A DNA stretch of 33,377 nt from Spirochaetes bacterium GWB1_27_13 (GTDB lineage: Bacteria; Spirochaetota; GWE2-31-10; MWDO01): assembly GCA_001829125.1 (NCBI GenBank), contig MIAN01000190.1:1-33377 (forward strand), in the 5' to 3' direction. Shown here one piece after another: positions 1-8,360 of the stretch; the stretch's first letter is position 1, and each line of letters begins with the position of its first letter. Below the pieces are notes generated by a model. The model worked only from the letters and a program-made list of their open reading frames with translations, did not search any database and was not told where the DNA came from. Made by a program: the position numbers and the translations under genes.

Positions 1-1
1 A

Positions 2-877
2 ACAAAATTTATTATGCCAAAACTTGTTTTTAAACATGGGGTTGCCTCACTTGATAAAAATAACAGCAATTTTCATCCTGTGCATATTTCTGAAAAATTT
101 CATAAGGATGCTGCATATCACAATGGTTCTATTTGGGGTTTTTTGTCTGGAATTTTTATAAATATTTTATGTTCTTATAATTTACAAGATTTTGCTTTTA
201 AACATACAGAAAGTCTTTTATTTCAAACTCTAAATGTTGGTACAATTGGAAGTTTTAGTGAATTAGTAGAACCTTATATCAAAAAAGAAATAAAACCATC
301 AGGAGCTTATAGTCAAGCATGGTCTGTATCAGAATTTTGTAGATCATTCTATCAAGATTATATGGGTGTAAGATTTAATGTGCCAAAAAGAACAATTTAT
401 TTTACTCCAGCTATTCCAAAAAAACTTGGTAAAGTAAAACTTAATATTAGATTTGGTTTTTACGAGACCCTCTCTCTTCTTGCTCAAATTTCTCAAAATA
501 CATCTTTTGTCTCACAAATAGAAATAAGGACAATTGAAATTGTAAAACCTCTTTATGTTATTTTAAAAATAAATGTAGGTTTTGAAAAACTAGATCAAAA
601 ATATCAATATAAATTTTTAATCTTAAAAATTTGTTTAAAATATAATGCTGATAGTTTTAAAATAAGTTTCTCTAATGTAAATGCAGATTTGATAAAAATT
701 GAGAAATTTACAAGCCTTAATAACACAGAATTGGTAAGCATTGAAGAAATATCAGAAATTTTTGATGAGAAATTGGATTCTAACCTAAGTTTTGCAACAC
801 CTATTACTGATTACGAATTTTCAAACTATAAAAGTATCACTGAAAAGAATTATCTTGAAAGAAATATTATTGTATAA
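2..877 (+). CDS. Glycogen debranching / amylo-alpha-1,6-glucosidase-type protein, C-terminal part (5' partial)
   Basis: The reading frame is open to the left edge of the window, so the ATG at 14 is probably internal and this is the C-terminal part of a longer gene. Motifs near the start, YHNGSIWGFLSG and then GAYSQAWSVSEF, match the end of the (alpha/alpha)6-barrel of debranching enzymes (GDE_C/amylo-1,6-glucosidase family). There, substrate-proximal His and Trp residues lie in YHNG.xW and QAWS segments. The following ~150 residues are beta-rich and poorly conserved, as in a C-terminal beta-sandwich. Family members hydrolyse alpha-1,6 branch points of glycogen-like glucans in the cytoplasm; the exact substrate cannot be read from this fragment. 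An AT-only hairpin lies shortly after the stop. Family assignment is fairly secure; the specific function is inferred. Confidence 0.7.
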   Translation, partial: TKFIMPKLVFKHGVASLDKNNSNFHPVHISEKFHKDAAYHNGSIWGFLSGIFINILCSYNLQDFAFKHTESLLFQTLNVGTIGSFSELVEPYIKKEIKPSGAYSQAWSVSEFCRSFYQDYMGVRFNVPKRTIYFTPAIPKKLGKVKLNIRFGFYETLSLLAQISQNTSFVSQIEIRTIEIVKPLYVILKINVGFEKLDQKYQYKFLILKICLKYNADSFKISFSNVNADLIKIEKFTSLNNTELVSIEEISEIFDEKLDSNLSFATPITDYEFSNYKSITEKNYLERNIIV

Positions 878-924
878 TTTACAAAATTTAAGAAAAATAT
901 AAAAATATTTAAACTATTGCTTTT

Positions 925-950
925 CATTATAAAAATATTATTTTATAATG
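925..950 (+). terminator. Weak AT-only hairpin after the debranching gene
   Basis: A 10-bp perfect inverted repeat (cattataaaa / ttttataatg) with a 6-nt loop lies 48 bp after the stop codon and is followed by an AT-rich stretch rather than a clean U-tract. It may act as a terminator, but with so little GC in the stem it could also be chance in this AT-rich DNA. Confidence 0.3.
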
Positions 951-1048
951 ATATTTATTTGTATTAATATTGTAAGTTTTGTTGTTTTTTTAAAAAAAAG
1001 TATTAGAATTTTTATTAGCCTATATTTTTTCTTTAGGAGTTCTATAAA

Positions 1049-3175
1049 ATGTTTATCGAAAAATTGTTAAAACCTGTAAATACTTTTTGGAATGCTTTAA
1101 AAATCAGATGGAAACTTTTATTTATAATTCTACCAACGGCTATTATACCTTTAGTTATTGTTATAACTTTTTCTACTATAAGGATTTATAACCATCTAGA
1201 AAATCAAGGAAGAACATTCTATTTTACTTTACTTACACAAGTTAAAAAAAATATAGACCTTCTCTATCAACAATATGGAAGAACTCTAACAAATATGATG
1301 ACAATTTCTTCTGTGAGAGCTGGGTTAAATGCGCCTCCTTATAGAACTAAACAAGAAGAACTTAATATAAAACAAATGGTAATGGGTGACGAAACAACTG
1401 AAGGTGGATTTAGAAACACCGCAGAAGAAAAAATAGATGGCAATGTCTACCTTTATGAAATGGACAGAAAATCTTTGGCTACAGAAACGAATTATACAGT
1501 TCATATCCTAAATGCTAAAATAGGTGAACTTAATTATGATAAATTAATTAATGATCCATTATTTTTGTTGTTAAAAAATAACAATAAAATCAAAATGATT
1601 TTTGGTATATTCCAAAAAGGAGTCGCTCAAAATCAAGAAAATGAAGACAAGCCAGTAATAATTTTGCCATACTATCAAAAACCCCCAGAAAAAGACACAG
1701 ATACTTTTACTAAATTTGTAGTTGTTTTATTAAACAAAGATTTTATTCCAGTATTTTATCAGGACATCGAAGCTTTACAATTTGGAACTCTATATATTAT
1801 GGATAGAAATAATAACATAATATCTTACAATCACCCAGGAGATCAAGATTTTTATGATTATGATACCACTAAAAAAACTTATACTCTTGGCAATAATCTC
1901 CCCATAGAAGAAGGAGAATTATTAACTTTTTCTGATTACCAAATGTTAAACTCTGATATGGATATTTTAAAAACTAAAGATGTTACCAAATTACTCGATC
2001 TACTCACAAATGAAGGTGTAGAAGATATGCTTTATTCTCAAGATACAACTGTAAATATTTTTGAGAAAAAAAACTATATAACTTATAAGGGCAGACAATA
2101 TTTAACAATAGTACAATTTGGAGAACAATCTGAGACAAAGTATGTTTATTTTCATCCTATAAAGCAAATTCAGAAGCCTTTATTTGAAATAACAAATATA
2201 ATTATAATTATGACATTTTTTATAATTATTTTAATTATTTTTATAAGTTTCTTATTTAGTAGAACATTCACAAATCCAATAAGAATTTTGGTAGAAGCAA
2301 CAAAAATTATTACATCTGGTGATTATAACCACTTTACAATTGTATCATCAACAGATGAAATTGGAGACTTGTCACAAAATTTTAACCAAATGTTAAAAAA
2401 TATAAAATTATATCAAGACAAATTACTCTCTGCTGAAAGAGAAAAATCTGAACTGGAATTAGCATCAAGAATTCAAACATGTTTATTACCTTCTATTCCA
2501 GAAAAAGAATTTTATGATATTACTGCAACTATGATACCTGCTGCTGAAGTTGGCGGAGACTATTATGATTTGATTGGTGAGACAGATGGTAGAATATGGT
2601 TTGGTATTGGAGATGTTTCTGGTCATGGTCTTACATCTGGTTTAATTATGATGATGGCACAGACTGCTTTTAATACAATATTACTAAGTGACCCAGATAT
2701 TCCATCTGATAAATTAATATCTCAAGTAAATAAAGTAATGTATCAAAATATCAAAGAAAGACTTGGCGAAGACCATTTTATGACATTATCATTTATGATT
2801 GCAAACCCAGACGGTACTGTAAGATTTTCGGGAGCACATCTTGATGTCTTAATTTATAGACAAAAAACAAAACAAGTAGAAAGAATAGAAACTTTTGGTA
2901 TATGGCTTGGGCTTCTTCCAGACATAAAAGAAAGTACAATTGAAAAAAAATTCAAACTCGAAAGTGGCGACCTTATGTTTTTATATACTGATGGTCTTAT
3001 TGAAGCAACAAACTTTAAAGGCGAACAGTATGACATGAAAAGATTAATAACAAAACTTAGCGAACTTGGTGAAAAACCAATCAAAGAAATAGAAGAACAA
3101 ATAATTGCTGATGTTTTTAAATTTTTACATGAACAAAAAGACGATATTTCTTTTGTAATTGCAAGGAAGAAATAA
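1049..3175 (+). CDS. Membrane-anchored PP2C/SpoIIE-type serine phosphatase with HAMP domain (RsbU-like)
   Basis: This 708-residue protein probably dephosphorylates a protein partner such as an anti-sigma-factor antagonist in a partner-switching pathway, in response to an extracytoplasmic signal. A first membrane helix lies at about residues 20-45 and a large extracytoplasmic region follows to about 375. A second helix (about 378-402) leads to a HAMP domain (about 400-455), a short coiled linker and the SpoIIE/PP2C catalytic domain (about 480-708). Metal-binding motifs are present: AEVGGDYYD, GDVSGHG, FLYTDGLIEA and the terminal DDISFVIA. The LASRIQTCLLPSIP lead-in is typical of RsbU-like enzymes. 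A taggag ribosome site sits upstream of the ATG. No anti-sigma or STAS gene is adjacent, so the target is unknown. The sensor region was not matched to a named fold. Confidence 0.9.
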   Translation: MFIEKLLKPVNTFWNALKIRWKLLFIILPTAIIPLVIVITFSTIRIYNHLENQGRTFYFTLLTQVKKNIDLLYQQYGRTLTNMMTISSVRAGLNAPPYRTKQEELNIKQMVMGDETTEGGFRNTAEEKIDGNVYLYEMDRKSLATETNYTVHILNAKIGELNYDKLINDPLFLLLKNNNKIKMIFGIFQKGVAQNQENEDKPVIILPYYQKPPEKDTDTFTKFVVVLLNKDFIPVFYQDIEALQFGTLYIMDRNNNIISYNHPGDQDFYDYDTTKKTYTLGNNLPIEEGELLTFSDYQMLNSDMDILKTKDVTKLLDLLTNEGVEDMLYSQDTTVNIFEKKNYITYKGRQYLTIVQFGEQSETKYVYFHPIKQIQKPLFEITNIIIIMTFFIIILIIFISFLFSRTFTNPIRILVEATKIITSGDYNHFTIVSSTDEIGDLSQNFNQMLKNIKLYQDKLLSAEREKSELELASRIQTCLLPSIPEKEFYDITATMIPAAEVGGDYYDLIGETDGRIWFGIGDVSGHGLTSGLIMMMAQTAFNTILLSDPDIPSDKLISQVNKVMYQNIKERLGEDHFMTLSFMIANPDGTVRFSGAHLDVLIYRQKTKQVERIETFGIWLGLLPDIKESTIEKKFKLESGDLMFLYTDGLIEATNFKGEQYDMKRLITKLSELGEKPIKEIEEQIIADVFKFLHEQKDDISFVIARKK

Positions 3176-3394
3176 TAAATCGAATATTGAATTAAAAGTT
3201 CTTTTAGTTATTCCATGTAGGAAGACGCGGAAAAATACAAAAAAATATTTTTTTCGCCTCTTTCCTGTTAAAATTTTCTACTAAGATTAAAAGTGGCGAT
3301 ATGCAGGAGATATTCGTTGTTTCTATATAAATTCTGCGTATCTTTTCTTAAATTATTACACTAATAACAAATATTTATTTTTTTATCTCGGAAC

Positions 3395-3422
3395 TTGACT
3401 TTTTTAAAAAAACAATTAAAAT
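3395..3422 (+). promoter_or_regulatory. Candidate sigma-70 promoter for the FAD oxidoreductase
   Basis: TTGACT, a 16-bp spacer and TAAAAT lie about 40 bp upstream of the start codon. The intergenic region from 3176 contains no other gene. The match is reasonable but not perfect in AT-rich DNA. Confidence 0.45.
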
Positions 3423-3461
3423 TTATATATACGTTATTATTAATTATATCAGGAATGAGTT

Positions 3462-5003
3462 ATGAAAAATAAAAAAGATGATGTGTTAATAATTGGTTCA
3501 GGTATCGGTGGTTTGTCATGCGGTTCATATCTTGCGAGAAAAGGTTATAAAGTTAAAATTTTTGAAAGACTGAATAAACCTGGAGGGTATGTAAATACTT
3601 TTAAGAGGAATGATTATATTTTTGAAAACACAACACATCTTATAGGAATTGATAAATATCTTCTAAAAGTGCTTGGTTTAAATCTAGAACTTATAAAAAC
3701 TTTAGATACAGGTATTGGTTATTATATTTTCAATCAAAATAATAATATAGAAAAACAATATTATTTTAATCCTAAAAATGATGCGATAGATACAATAGTT
3801 AAATATTTTCCTTCTGAAAAAGATATTATTGAAAAACTGTTTAAATATATCAAACTTTATGTAAAAGATGTTGTTCGTTTGAATAATTTACTTAAATTTC
3901 CCTTTGTCAATCTGATTGATTTGATAACTGCAATTTTTTTGACAATTGGAAAAGATAATTCAATATTTAGAAGAATAGGGATTAACTCTTACAAATATTT
4001 TAATAAAATATTTCTGGGGAAATCAACAGATTTAGTTGAAAACATAAAAGACCCAGTATTGGCATCAATAATTTTAATGATCCCATGTTGTTGTTTTTTT
4101 ACGCCTCCTGATCAAATACCTGCTATAATGACGACTTCTCTTATTTATTATCTTATTAATTCTGCTTCATGGATTAAAGGTGGAACTTCAACTATCATAA
4201 ATAATATGATAAATGTTATAAAAAAAAATAACGGTCAGTTACAATACAACGCTAATGTAGCAGAAATAATAGTAAAAAATAAAACTGCAATCGGTATAAG
4301 ATTAACAAACGGAGAAGAATATTTTGGTAAATATATTGTTACAGATATAAATTGTTTTCAGGTTTATAATGAATTAATAAAAGAAAACTATTATTTTTCT
4401 GAAAAATTATCAAATAAATTAATAAATTATAAAGAGGGCAGTTCTGCTTTTCAAACTTATGTAGGGCTTCCATTTGAATTGAAAGATTACGGATATGAAG
4501 GGCACACAAATATTTTTTATACTACCACTGATCTTCTAAATATTTTCAAAAAACAACCAGACCTTTATAATCCAAATTTTTTTATAACAACAAATTATTC
4601 TTCTGTTGATTCATCTTACTCTCCAAAAGGAACAAGTAGTATGGTAATTTCTACAAAAACAGAATCAGAGTACTGGCTTTCACTTGATGATAAAGAATAT
4701 TATGAAAAGAAACAAAAAGTTCAAAATTCACTTTTGGAAAAAGCTCAGGCAATTACAAATATTCCTTTTAATAAAGCCGAATTAATTTTTTCTGCAACAC
4801 CAAGAACGCTGAAACGCTATTCTGGAAATCCTTATGGGAGCATTATAGGATTATCATTAGACGGTAATATGAACAACAGATTTGATTTTAACTCTGAAAT
4901 AAAAAATCTTTATCATGTGGGTGCAGATACAAGAATTGATGGAGGATTCTACGGAGCATTAAGTTCTGGAGTAATGGCAGGTAAAACTATCTGTATTTTT
5001 TAA
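3462..5003 (+). CDS. FAD-dependent oxidoreductase of the phytoene desaturase / retinol saturase (CrtI-like) family
   Basis: The 513-residue protein begins with a Rossmann dinucleotide-binding motif, GSGIGG at residues 12-17, with the ribose-binding Glu at 35 (VKIFE). An ERLNKPGGY segment follows, as usual for CrtI-type amine-oxidase-fold flavoproteins. The C-terminal FAD motif HVGADTRIDGGFYGALSSG is intact. Family members desaturate, saturate or isomerise polyenes and other lipids. No phytoene synthase, squalene or other isoprenoid gene is nearby, so the substrate is unknown. The gene stands alone between its own candidate promoter and a convergent terminator. The start is supported by an aggaatgag ribosome site 6-8 nt upstream. 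The family call is secure; a carotenoid role would be speculation. Confidence 0.85.
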   Translation: MKNKKDDVLIIGSGIGGLSCGSYLARKGYKVKIFERLNKPGGYVNTFKRNDYIFENTTHLIGIDKYLLKVLGLNLELIKTLDTGIGYYIFNQNNNIEKQYYFNPKNDAIDTIVKYFPSEKDIIEKLFKYIKLYVKDVVRLNNLLKFPFVNLIDLITAIFLTIGKDNSIFRRIGINSYKYFNKIFLGKSTDLVENIKDPVLASIILMIPCCCFFTPPDQIPAIMTTSLIYYLINSASWIKGGTSTIINNMINVIKKNNGQLQYNANVAEIIVKNKTAIGIRLTNGEEYFGKYIVTDINCFQVYNELIKENYYFSEKLSNKLINYKEGSSAFQTYVGLPFELKDYGYEGHTNIFYTTTDLLNIFKKQPDLYNPNFFITTNYSSVDSSYSPKGTSSMVISTKTESEYWLSLDDKEYYEKKQKVQNSLLEKAQAITNIPFNKAELIFSATPRTLKRYSGNPYGSIIGLSLDGNMNNRFDFNSEIKNLYHVGADTRIDGGFYGALSSGVMAGKTICIF

Positions 5004-5041
5004 GTTGTATAAATAATCACCAATTATAATATAAAAAAAAT

Positions 5042-5083
5042 TAAGGACGATTATAAAAACTTATGTTTTTATAATCGTCCTTA
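5042..5083 (-). terminator. Strong intrinsic terminator of the nrdR-nrdD operon
   Basis: A perfect 19-bp stem (taaggacgattataaaaac and its complement) has a 4-nt loop. On the minus strand it is followed by a run of eight U, giving a textbook terminator about 75 bp after the last gene of the operon. On the plus strand the U-run is poor, but the stem may still help separate the convergent FAD oxidoreductase transcript. Confidence 0.85.
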
Positions 5084-5158
5084 GGATTTTACCAAATCGA
5101 TTGTTATGTGCCAATCAAAATTATTTTTTTGATATTGACAAACTTACAATTACAAATA

Positions 5159-5686
5159 TTACGCAGAAATTAATTCTTTGTTTTCCGCAAAAATTTTTTT
5201 TAATTCTTCAACTGAAGTAACAATTGATATTACATTGTCTTTGCTATCAAATAAAACTACTGTTGGTGTAGAAAGAATATTGTATTTTCTTGCAGAATTT
5301 AATCCTAAATCACTGCTAACATCAACTTCTTCACCAGGTACAGGTAATTTCTTTAAAAATTCTTTTACAGGAGGGCAATTTCTACAAAATTCTGTGTAGA
5401 ATAATTTATAGAATGCTACATTACCAACAACTATATTTTCTTCTTTTACGGACTCTTCTTTATGTCCTTTAATAAAACCGTCAAAAGATTTTCCTTCTAT
5501 TTCTTTTTCAAAGTAACTAAATGTTAATCTATCTCTATATTCTTCTTTTTTCCCTTTATTCCAATTTGTTACTGCTCTGTGGTAGCCAACTATTCTTGTA
5601 TAAACCTCAGTTTCTGTACCAACAACATTTTTTAATTTTTCTTCAAGAGTAGATAACTCTTTTTCGATTTCTAAAATTGTTTTCAT
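5159..5686 (-). CDS. Detached NrdD glycyl-radical domain fused to a thioredoxin-like domain
   Basis: A helical, coiled-coil-like segment (about 1-22) precedes TRIVGYHRAVTNWNKGKKEE. This is the glycyl-radical motif normally found at the extreme C-terminus of class III reductases of the Thermotoga type; the radical residue would be Gly34. After a linker comes a thioredoxin/glutaredoxin-like domain (about 88-170) with a CRNC redox motif (Cys101, Cys104) and the cis-Pro signature STPT (Pro141). The protein therefore appears to supply in trans both the radical loop and a dithiol reductant for NrdD. The start is supported by a perfect AGGAGG five bases upstream. The ORF is in the same frame as nrdD, separated by TAA and six codons. 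The operon order is nrdR, nrdD, then this gene. Domain identity is read from motifs; the trans-acting role is inference. Confidence 0.85.
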   Translation of the reverse strand: MKTILEIEKELSTLEEKLKNVVGTETEVYTRIVGYHRAVTNWNKGKKEEYRDRLTFSYFEKEIEGKSFDGFIKGHKEESVKEENIVVGNVAFYKLFYTEFCRNCPPVKEFLKKLPVPGEEVDVSSDLGLNSARKYNILSTPTVVLFDSKDNVISIVTSVEELKKIFAENKELISA

Positions 5687-5691
5687 AACAT

Positions 5692-5697
5692 CCTCCT
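5692..5697 (-). promoter_or_regulatory. Perfect Shine-Dalgarno for the detached glycyl-radical ORF
   Basis: AGGAGG on the minus strand lies 5 nt before the ATG at 5686 and 7 nt after the nrdD stop codon. It shows that the downstream ORF has its own initiation site and argues against the nrdD stop being a simple sequencing error. Confidence 0.75.
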
Positions 5698-5704
5698 GTT
5701 TTAA

Positions 5705-7822
5705 TTAACTTTTAGTTACTAAAAGTTCTTTTTCTCTTTGTAATTCAGTTATTTTATTTTGGATTTCTTTTTTTTCATTTTCTGCACATAATTCACAATG
5801 AAAATGTTCTCCAAGCAAATAACCGTGTACTGGACAAATTGAAAAAGTCGGTGAAATTGTAAAATAAGGTAATCTATAATTAGTTGCTATTGTTTTAACA
5901 AGTTTCAAACACGATTTCCAGTCTTGAATAGCCTCGCCAAGATACACATGAAAAACTGTTCCTCCAGTATATCTTTTTTGTAACTCGTCTTGCATATCCA
6001 AAGCTTCAAAAATATCATCAGTGTAATGAACAGGAAGCTGGGTAGAATTTGTGTAATAAGGCTCATCTGTTCCACTTGTAATAATATCTGGGTATTTTTG
6101 TTTGTCGTGTTTTGCAAGTCTGTAACTTGTACTTTCTGCTGGTGTTGCTTCAAGATTATACAAATCGCCAGTCTCTTCTTGAAAATCAGCAAGTCTTTTT
6201 CTCATAAAATCAAGTACTTCAATAGCAAAATCTTTACCTTCTTTTGTTGTAATATCTTTTTTTATAAAATTAAGTAAACACTCATTCATACCATTAATTC
6301 CGATAGTAGAAAAATGGTTATTAAAATGCTTCAAATATCTTTTTGTATAAGGAAAAAGTCCATTTTCCATGAGTCTATTTATAACTTTTCGTTTAATATC
6401 AAGCGATTCCTTTGCTGTTCTCATTAAATAATCGAGTCTTGTAAAAAATTCTTCTTTTGTTTTAGAAAGATAGCCAATTCGAGGAAGATTAATAGTAATA
6501 ACTCCAATAGAGCCAGTAAATTCATCTGCACCAAAGAGTCCTCCACCTTTTTTTCGTAATTCTCTTTTGTCAAGTTGAAGTCTACAACACATAGAACGAA
6601 CATCACCTGGATTTAAATCGCTATTTATAAAATTTTGAAAATAAGGCGTTCCATATTTTGCTGTCATTTCAAAAAGAAGTTTTACATTCTCAGAAGTCCA
6701 GTCAAAATCTTTTGTTATATTATAAGTTGGAATAGGATATTGGAAACCTCTGCCATTAGCATCACCTTCAAGCATTACTTCGATAAATGCTTTGTTTATC
6801 ATGTCCATCTCTTTCTGAAAGTCACCATAAGTCAATTCACCATAAGGCTTACCACCAACAATCGCAGGTTTATCTTTTAAGTCTTCAGGAACTACCCAGT
6901 CAAGAGTAATATTTGTGAAAGGTGCTTGACTTCCCCATCTTGAAGGAGTATTAACACCAAAAATAAAACTTTGTATTGCCTGTTTTACCTCTGGATATGT
7001 TAATTCGTCAACTCTAACAAAAGGAGCTAAATAAGTGTCAAAACTCGAAAATGCTTGAGCTCCAGCCCATTCGTTTTGCATTATACCCAAAAAATTTACT
7101 ACTTGAAAAACTAATGTATAAAGATGTCTTGCTGGTTTTGAACTAATTTTACCGTGAACTCCGCCAAGTCCTTCTTCAATCAATTGTCTTAACGACCAAC
7201 CCGCACAATACCCAGAAAACATACTCAAGTCATGGATATGAAAATCTGCATTTCTATGAGCATTTGCAACTTCTTCTGGATAGATATTTTTTAACCAGTA
7301 ATTTGCTGTAATCGTGCCAGAATTATGAAGAATAAGACCGCCAAGTGAGAAATTAACATTAGAGTTTTCATTAACTCTCCAATCAGATTGGCTTAAATAA
7401 CCTTCCATAGTAGCATCAATATCAAGCATTAATTTTTTAGAATCTCTTATTACTTGATGTCTTGCACGATAAATAATGTAAGCCTTTGCAATTTGAACCT
7501 GTTTTTCTTCAATTAAAACGGTTTCTACAAGGTCTTGAATTTCTTCTACCGCAGGAGCAGAATTTTTATGACGTGTTGCCATAAACTCTTCAATTTTCTT
7601 TTCTACCAAAGTAGTTAATTTATCAACTAAGTTAGAGTCAAATTTTTTTACTTCTTCAGCTGCCTTTTTTATAGCATCGTAAATTTTGTCTTTGTCATAT
7701 ATTTCAAGTTGTCCATCTCTTTTGATAACATGCTTTATTATATCACTGCTTGTACTTACTATTTTCTTTGAACTATCAAGCCCTAAAAAATTTTTTCGCC
7801 ATTGAGAATTTTTGTCGCCCAT
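5705..7822 (-). CDS. nrdD: Anaerobic (class III) ribonucleoside-triphosphate reductase, large part lacking its own glycyl-radical motif
   Basis: NrdD makes deoxyribonucleotides without oxygen. Residues ~25-115 form an ATP-cone regulatory domain (HVIKRDGQLEIYDKDKIYDAI). The ten-stranded barrel follows, with DFHIHDLSMFSGYCAGWSL (conserved substrate-side Cys) and SMCCRLQLD (candidate thiyl-radical Cys). The C-terminus holds a zinc-type cluster, Cys663/His666 and Cys676/Cys679 (CPVHGYLLGEHFHCELC). It then ends in a charged helix, KKEIQNKITELQREKELL. In family members a glycyl-radical loop follows this zinc region; here it is absent and lies on the next ORF, in frame after one TAA. The gene is 18 bp from nrdR and is preceded by an agagga ribosome site. 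The NrdG activase is not in the window. Family identity is certain. Confidence 0.95.
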   Translation of the reverse strand: MGDKNSQWRKNFLGLDSSKKIVSTSSDIIKHVIKRDGQLEIYDKDKIYDAIKKAAEEVKKFDSNLVDKLTTLVEKKIEEFMATRHKNSAPAVEEIQDLVETVLIEEKQVQIAKAYIIYRARHQVIRDSKKLMLDIDATMEGYLSQSDWRVNENSNVNFSLGGLILHNSGTITANYWLKNIYPEEVANAHRNADFHIHDLSMFSGYCAGWSLRQLIEEGLGGVHGKISSKPARHLYTLVFQVVNFLGIMQNEWAGAQAFSSFDTYLAPFVRVDELTYPEVKQAIQSFIFGVNTPSRWGSQAPFTNITLDWVVPEDLKDKPAIVGGKPYGELTYGDFQKEMDMINKAFIEVMLEGDANGRGFQYPIPTYNITKDFDWTSENVKLLFEMTAKYGTPYFQNFINSDLNPGDVRSMCCRLQLDKRELRKKGGGLFGADEFTGSIGVITINLPRIGYLSKTKEEFFTRLDYLMRTAKESLDIKRKVINRLMENGLFPYTKRYLKHFNNHFSTIGINGMNECLLNFIKKDITTKEGKDFAIEVLDFMRKRLADFQEETGDLYNLEATPAESTSYRLAKHDKQKYPDIITSGTDEPYYTNSTQLPVHYTDDIFEALDMQDELQKRYTGGTVFHVYLGEAIQDWKSCLKLVKTIATNYRLPYFTISPTFSICPVHGYLLGEHFHCELCAENEKKEIQNKITELQREKELLVTKS

Positions 7823-7840
7823 CTGAATCTTCCTCTAAAA

Positions 7841-8299
7841 TTAATTATTTTTGATGTTCTCGATTTCTCTGATGAATTCGCTAACATCTTCAAATTTTCT
7901 ATAAACAGAAGCAAATCTTATGTATGCAATAGGATCAATCTTACTTATTTTTTTTATTGCCATCTCTCCTATTTGATAGGAAGATATTTCGTGAGAATCT
8001 CCTGCTTCCAATATTGCTTCTTCTTGGATAGAATTTATTAAATCTTCTATAACACTTTGTGGAATAGGTCTTTTTTCAAAAGCCTTTTGGATACCAGTAG
8101 ATAATTTTTCTATATTAAAAAGTTCTCTTCTTTTATCCCTTTTACTAACCATTAATTTTTTTTCTTCAATATGCTCGTAAGAAGTAAACCTATAACCACA
8201 TGATAAACATTCTCTCCTTCTTCTAAGACTTATCCCACCTGCTATGGAACGGGATTCTAAAACTTTATCTTCTACACAACTACAATTAGGACATTTCAT
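7841..8299 (-). CDS. nrdR: Transcriptional repressor NrdR of ribonucleotide reductase genes
   Basis: At 152 residues this is full length. It has an N-terminal zinc ribbon with Cys3, Cys6, Cys31 and Cys34 and the basic GGISLRRRRECLSCGYRFTSYE stretch (DNA contact), then an ATP-cone (about 49-139) that senses ATP/dATP. NrdR blocks transcription of reductase genes when deoxynucleotide levels are high. It is the first gene of the nrdR-nrdD operon and lies directly behind a promoter carrying two NrdR boxes, so it should repress itself and nrdD together. Confidence 0.95.
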   Translation of the reverse strand: MKCPNCSCVEDKVLESRSIAGGISLRRRRECLSCGYRFTSYEHIEEKKLMVSKRDKRRELFNIEKLSTGIQKAFEKRPIPQSVIEDLINSIQEEAILEAGDSHEISSYQIGEMAIKKISKIDPIAYIRFASVYRKFEDVSEFIREIENIKNN

Positions 8300-8308
8300 A
8301 TTATACCT

Positions 8309-8324
8309 ACGCTATATATAGTGT
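8309..8324 (-). promoter_or_regulatory. NrdR box, proximal
   Basis: The 16-mer acgctatatatagtgt differs from the symmetric NrdR consensus acactatatatagtgt by one base. It covers the predicted transcription start and abuts the ribosome-binding region of nrdR. Its start lies 31 bp from the start of the second box, about three helical turns, the usual arrangement for paired boxes. Confidence 0.85.
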
Positions 8325-8331
8325 CATATAT

Positions 8332-8360
8332 ATTATACAACACTATATGTGGTGTGTCAA
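8332..8360 (-). promoter_or_regulatory. Consensus sigma-70 promoter of the nrdR-nrdD operon
   Basis: On the minus strand TTGACA (8360-8355), a 17-bp spacer and TATAAT (8337-8332) match both consensus hexamers exactly. Transcription should start near 8325, giving a leader of only about 25 nt. The distal NrdR box fills the spacer between the hexamers. Confidence 0.85.
8340..8355 (-). promoter_or_regulatory. NrdR box, distal (inside promoter spacer)
   Basis: The 16-mer acactatatgtggtgt matches the NrdR consensus with small departures in the centre. It occupies the -35/-10 spacer, so NrdR binding here would directly exclude RNA polymerase. Confidence 0.85.

Noticed and set aside
3303-3320. Sigma-54-like tggcgatatgc upstream of the FAD oxidoreductase
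   Set aside because: GG-GC spacing is only 6 bp.
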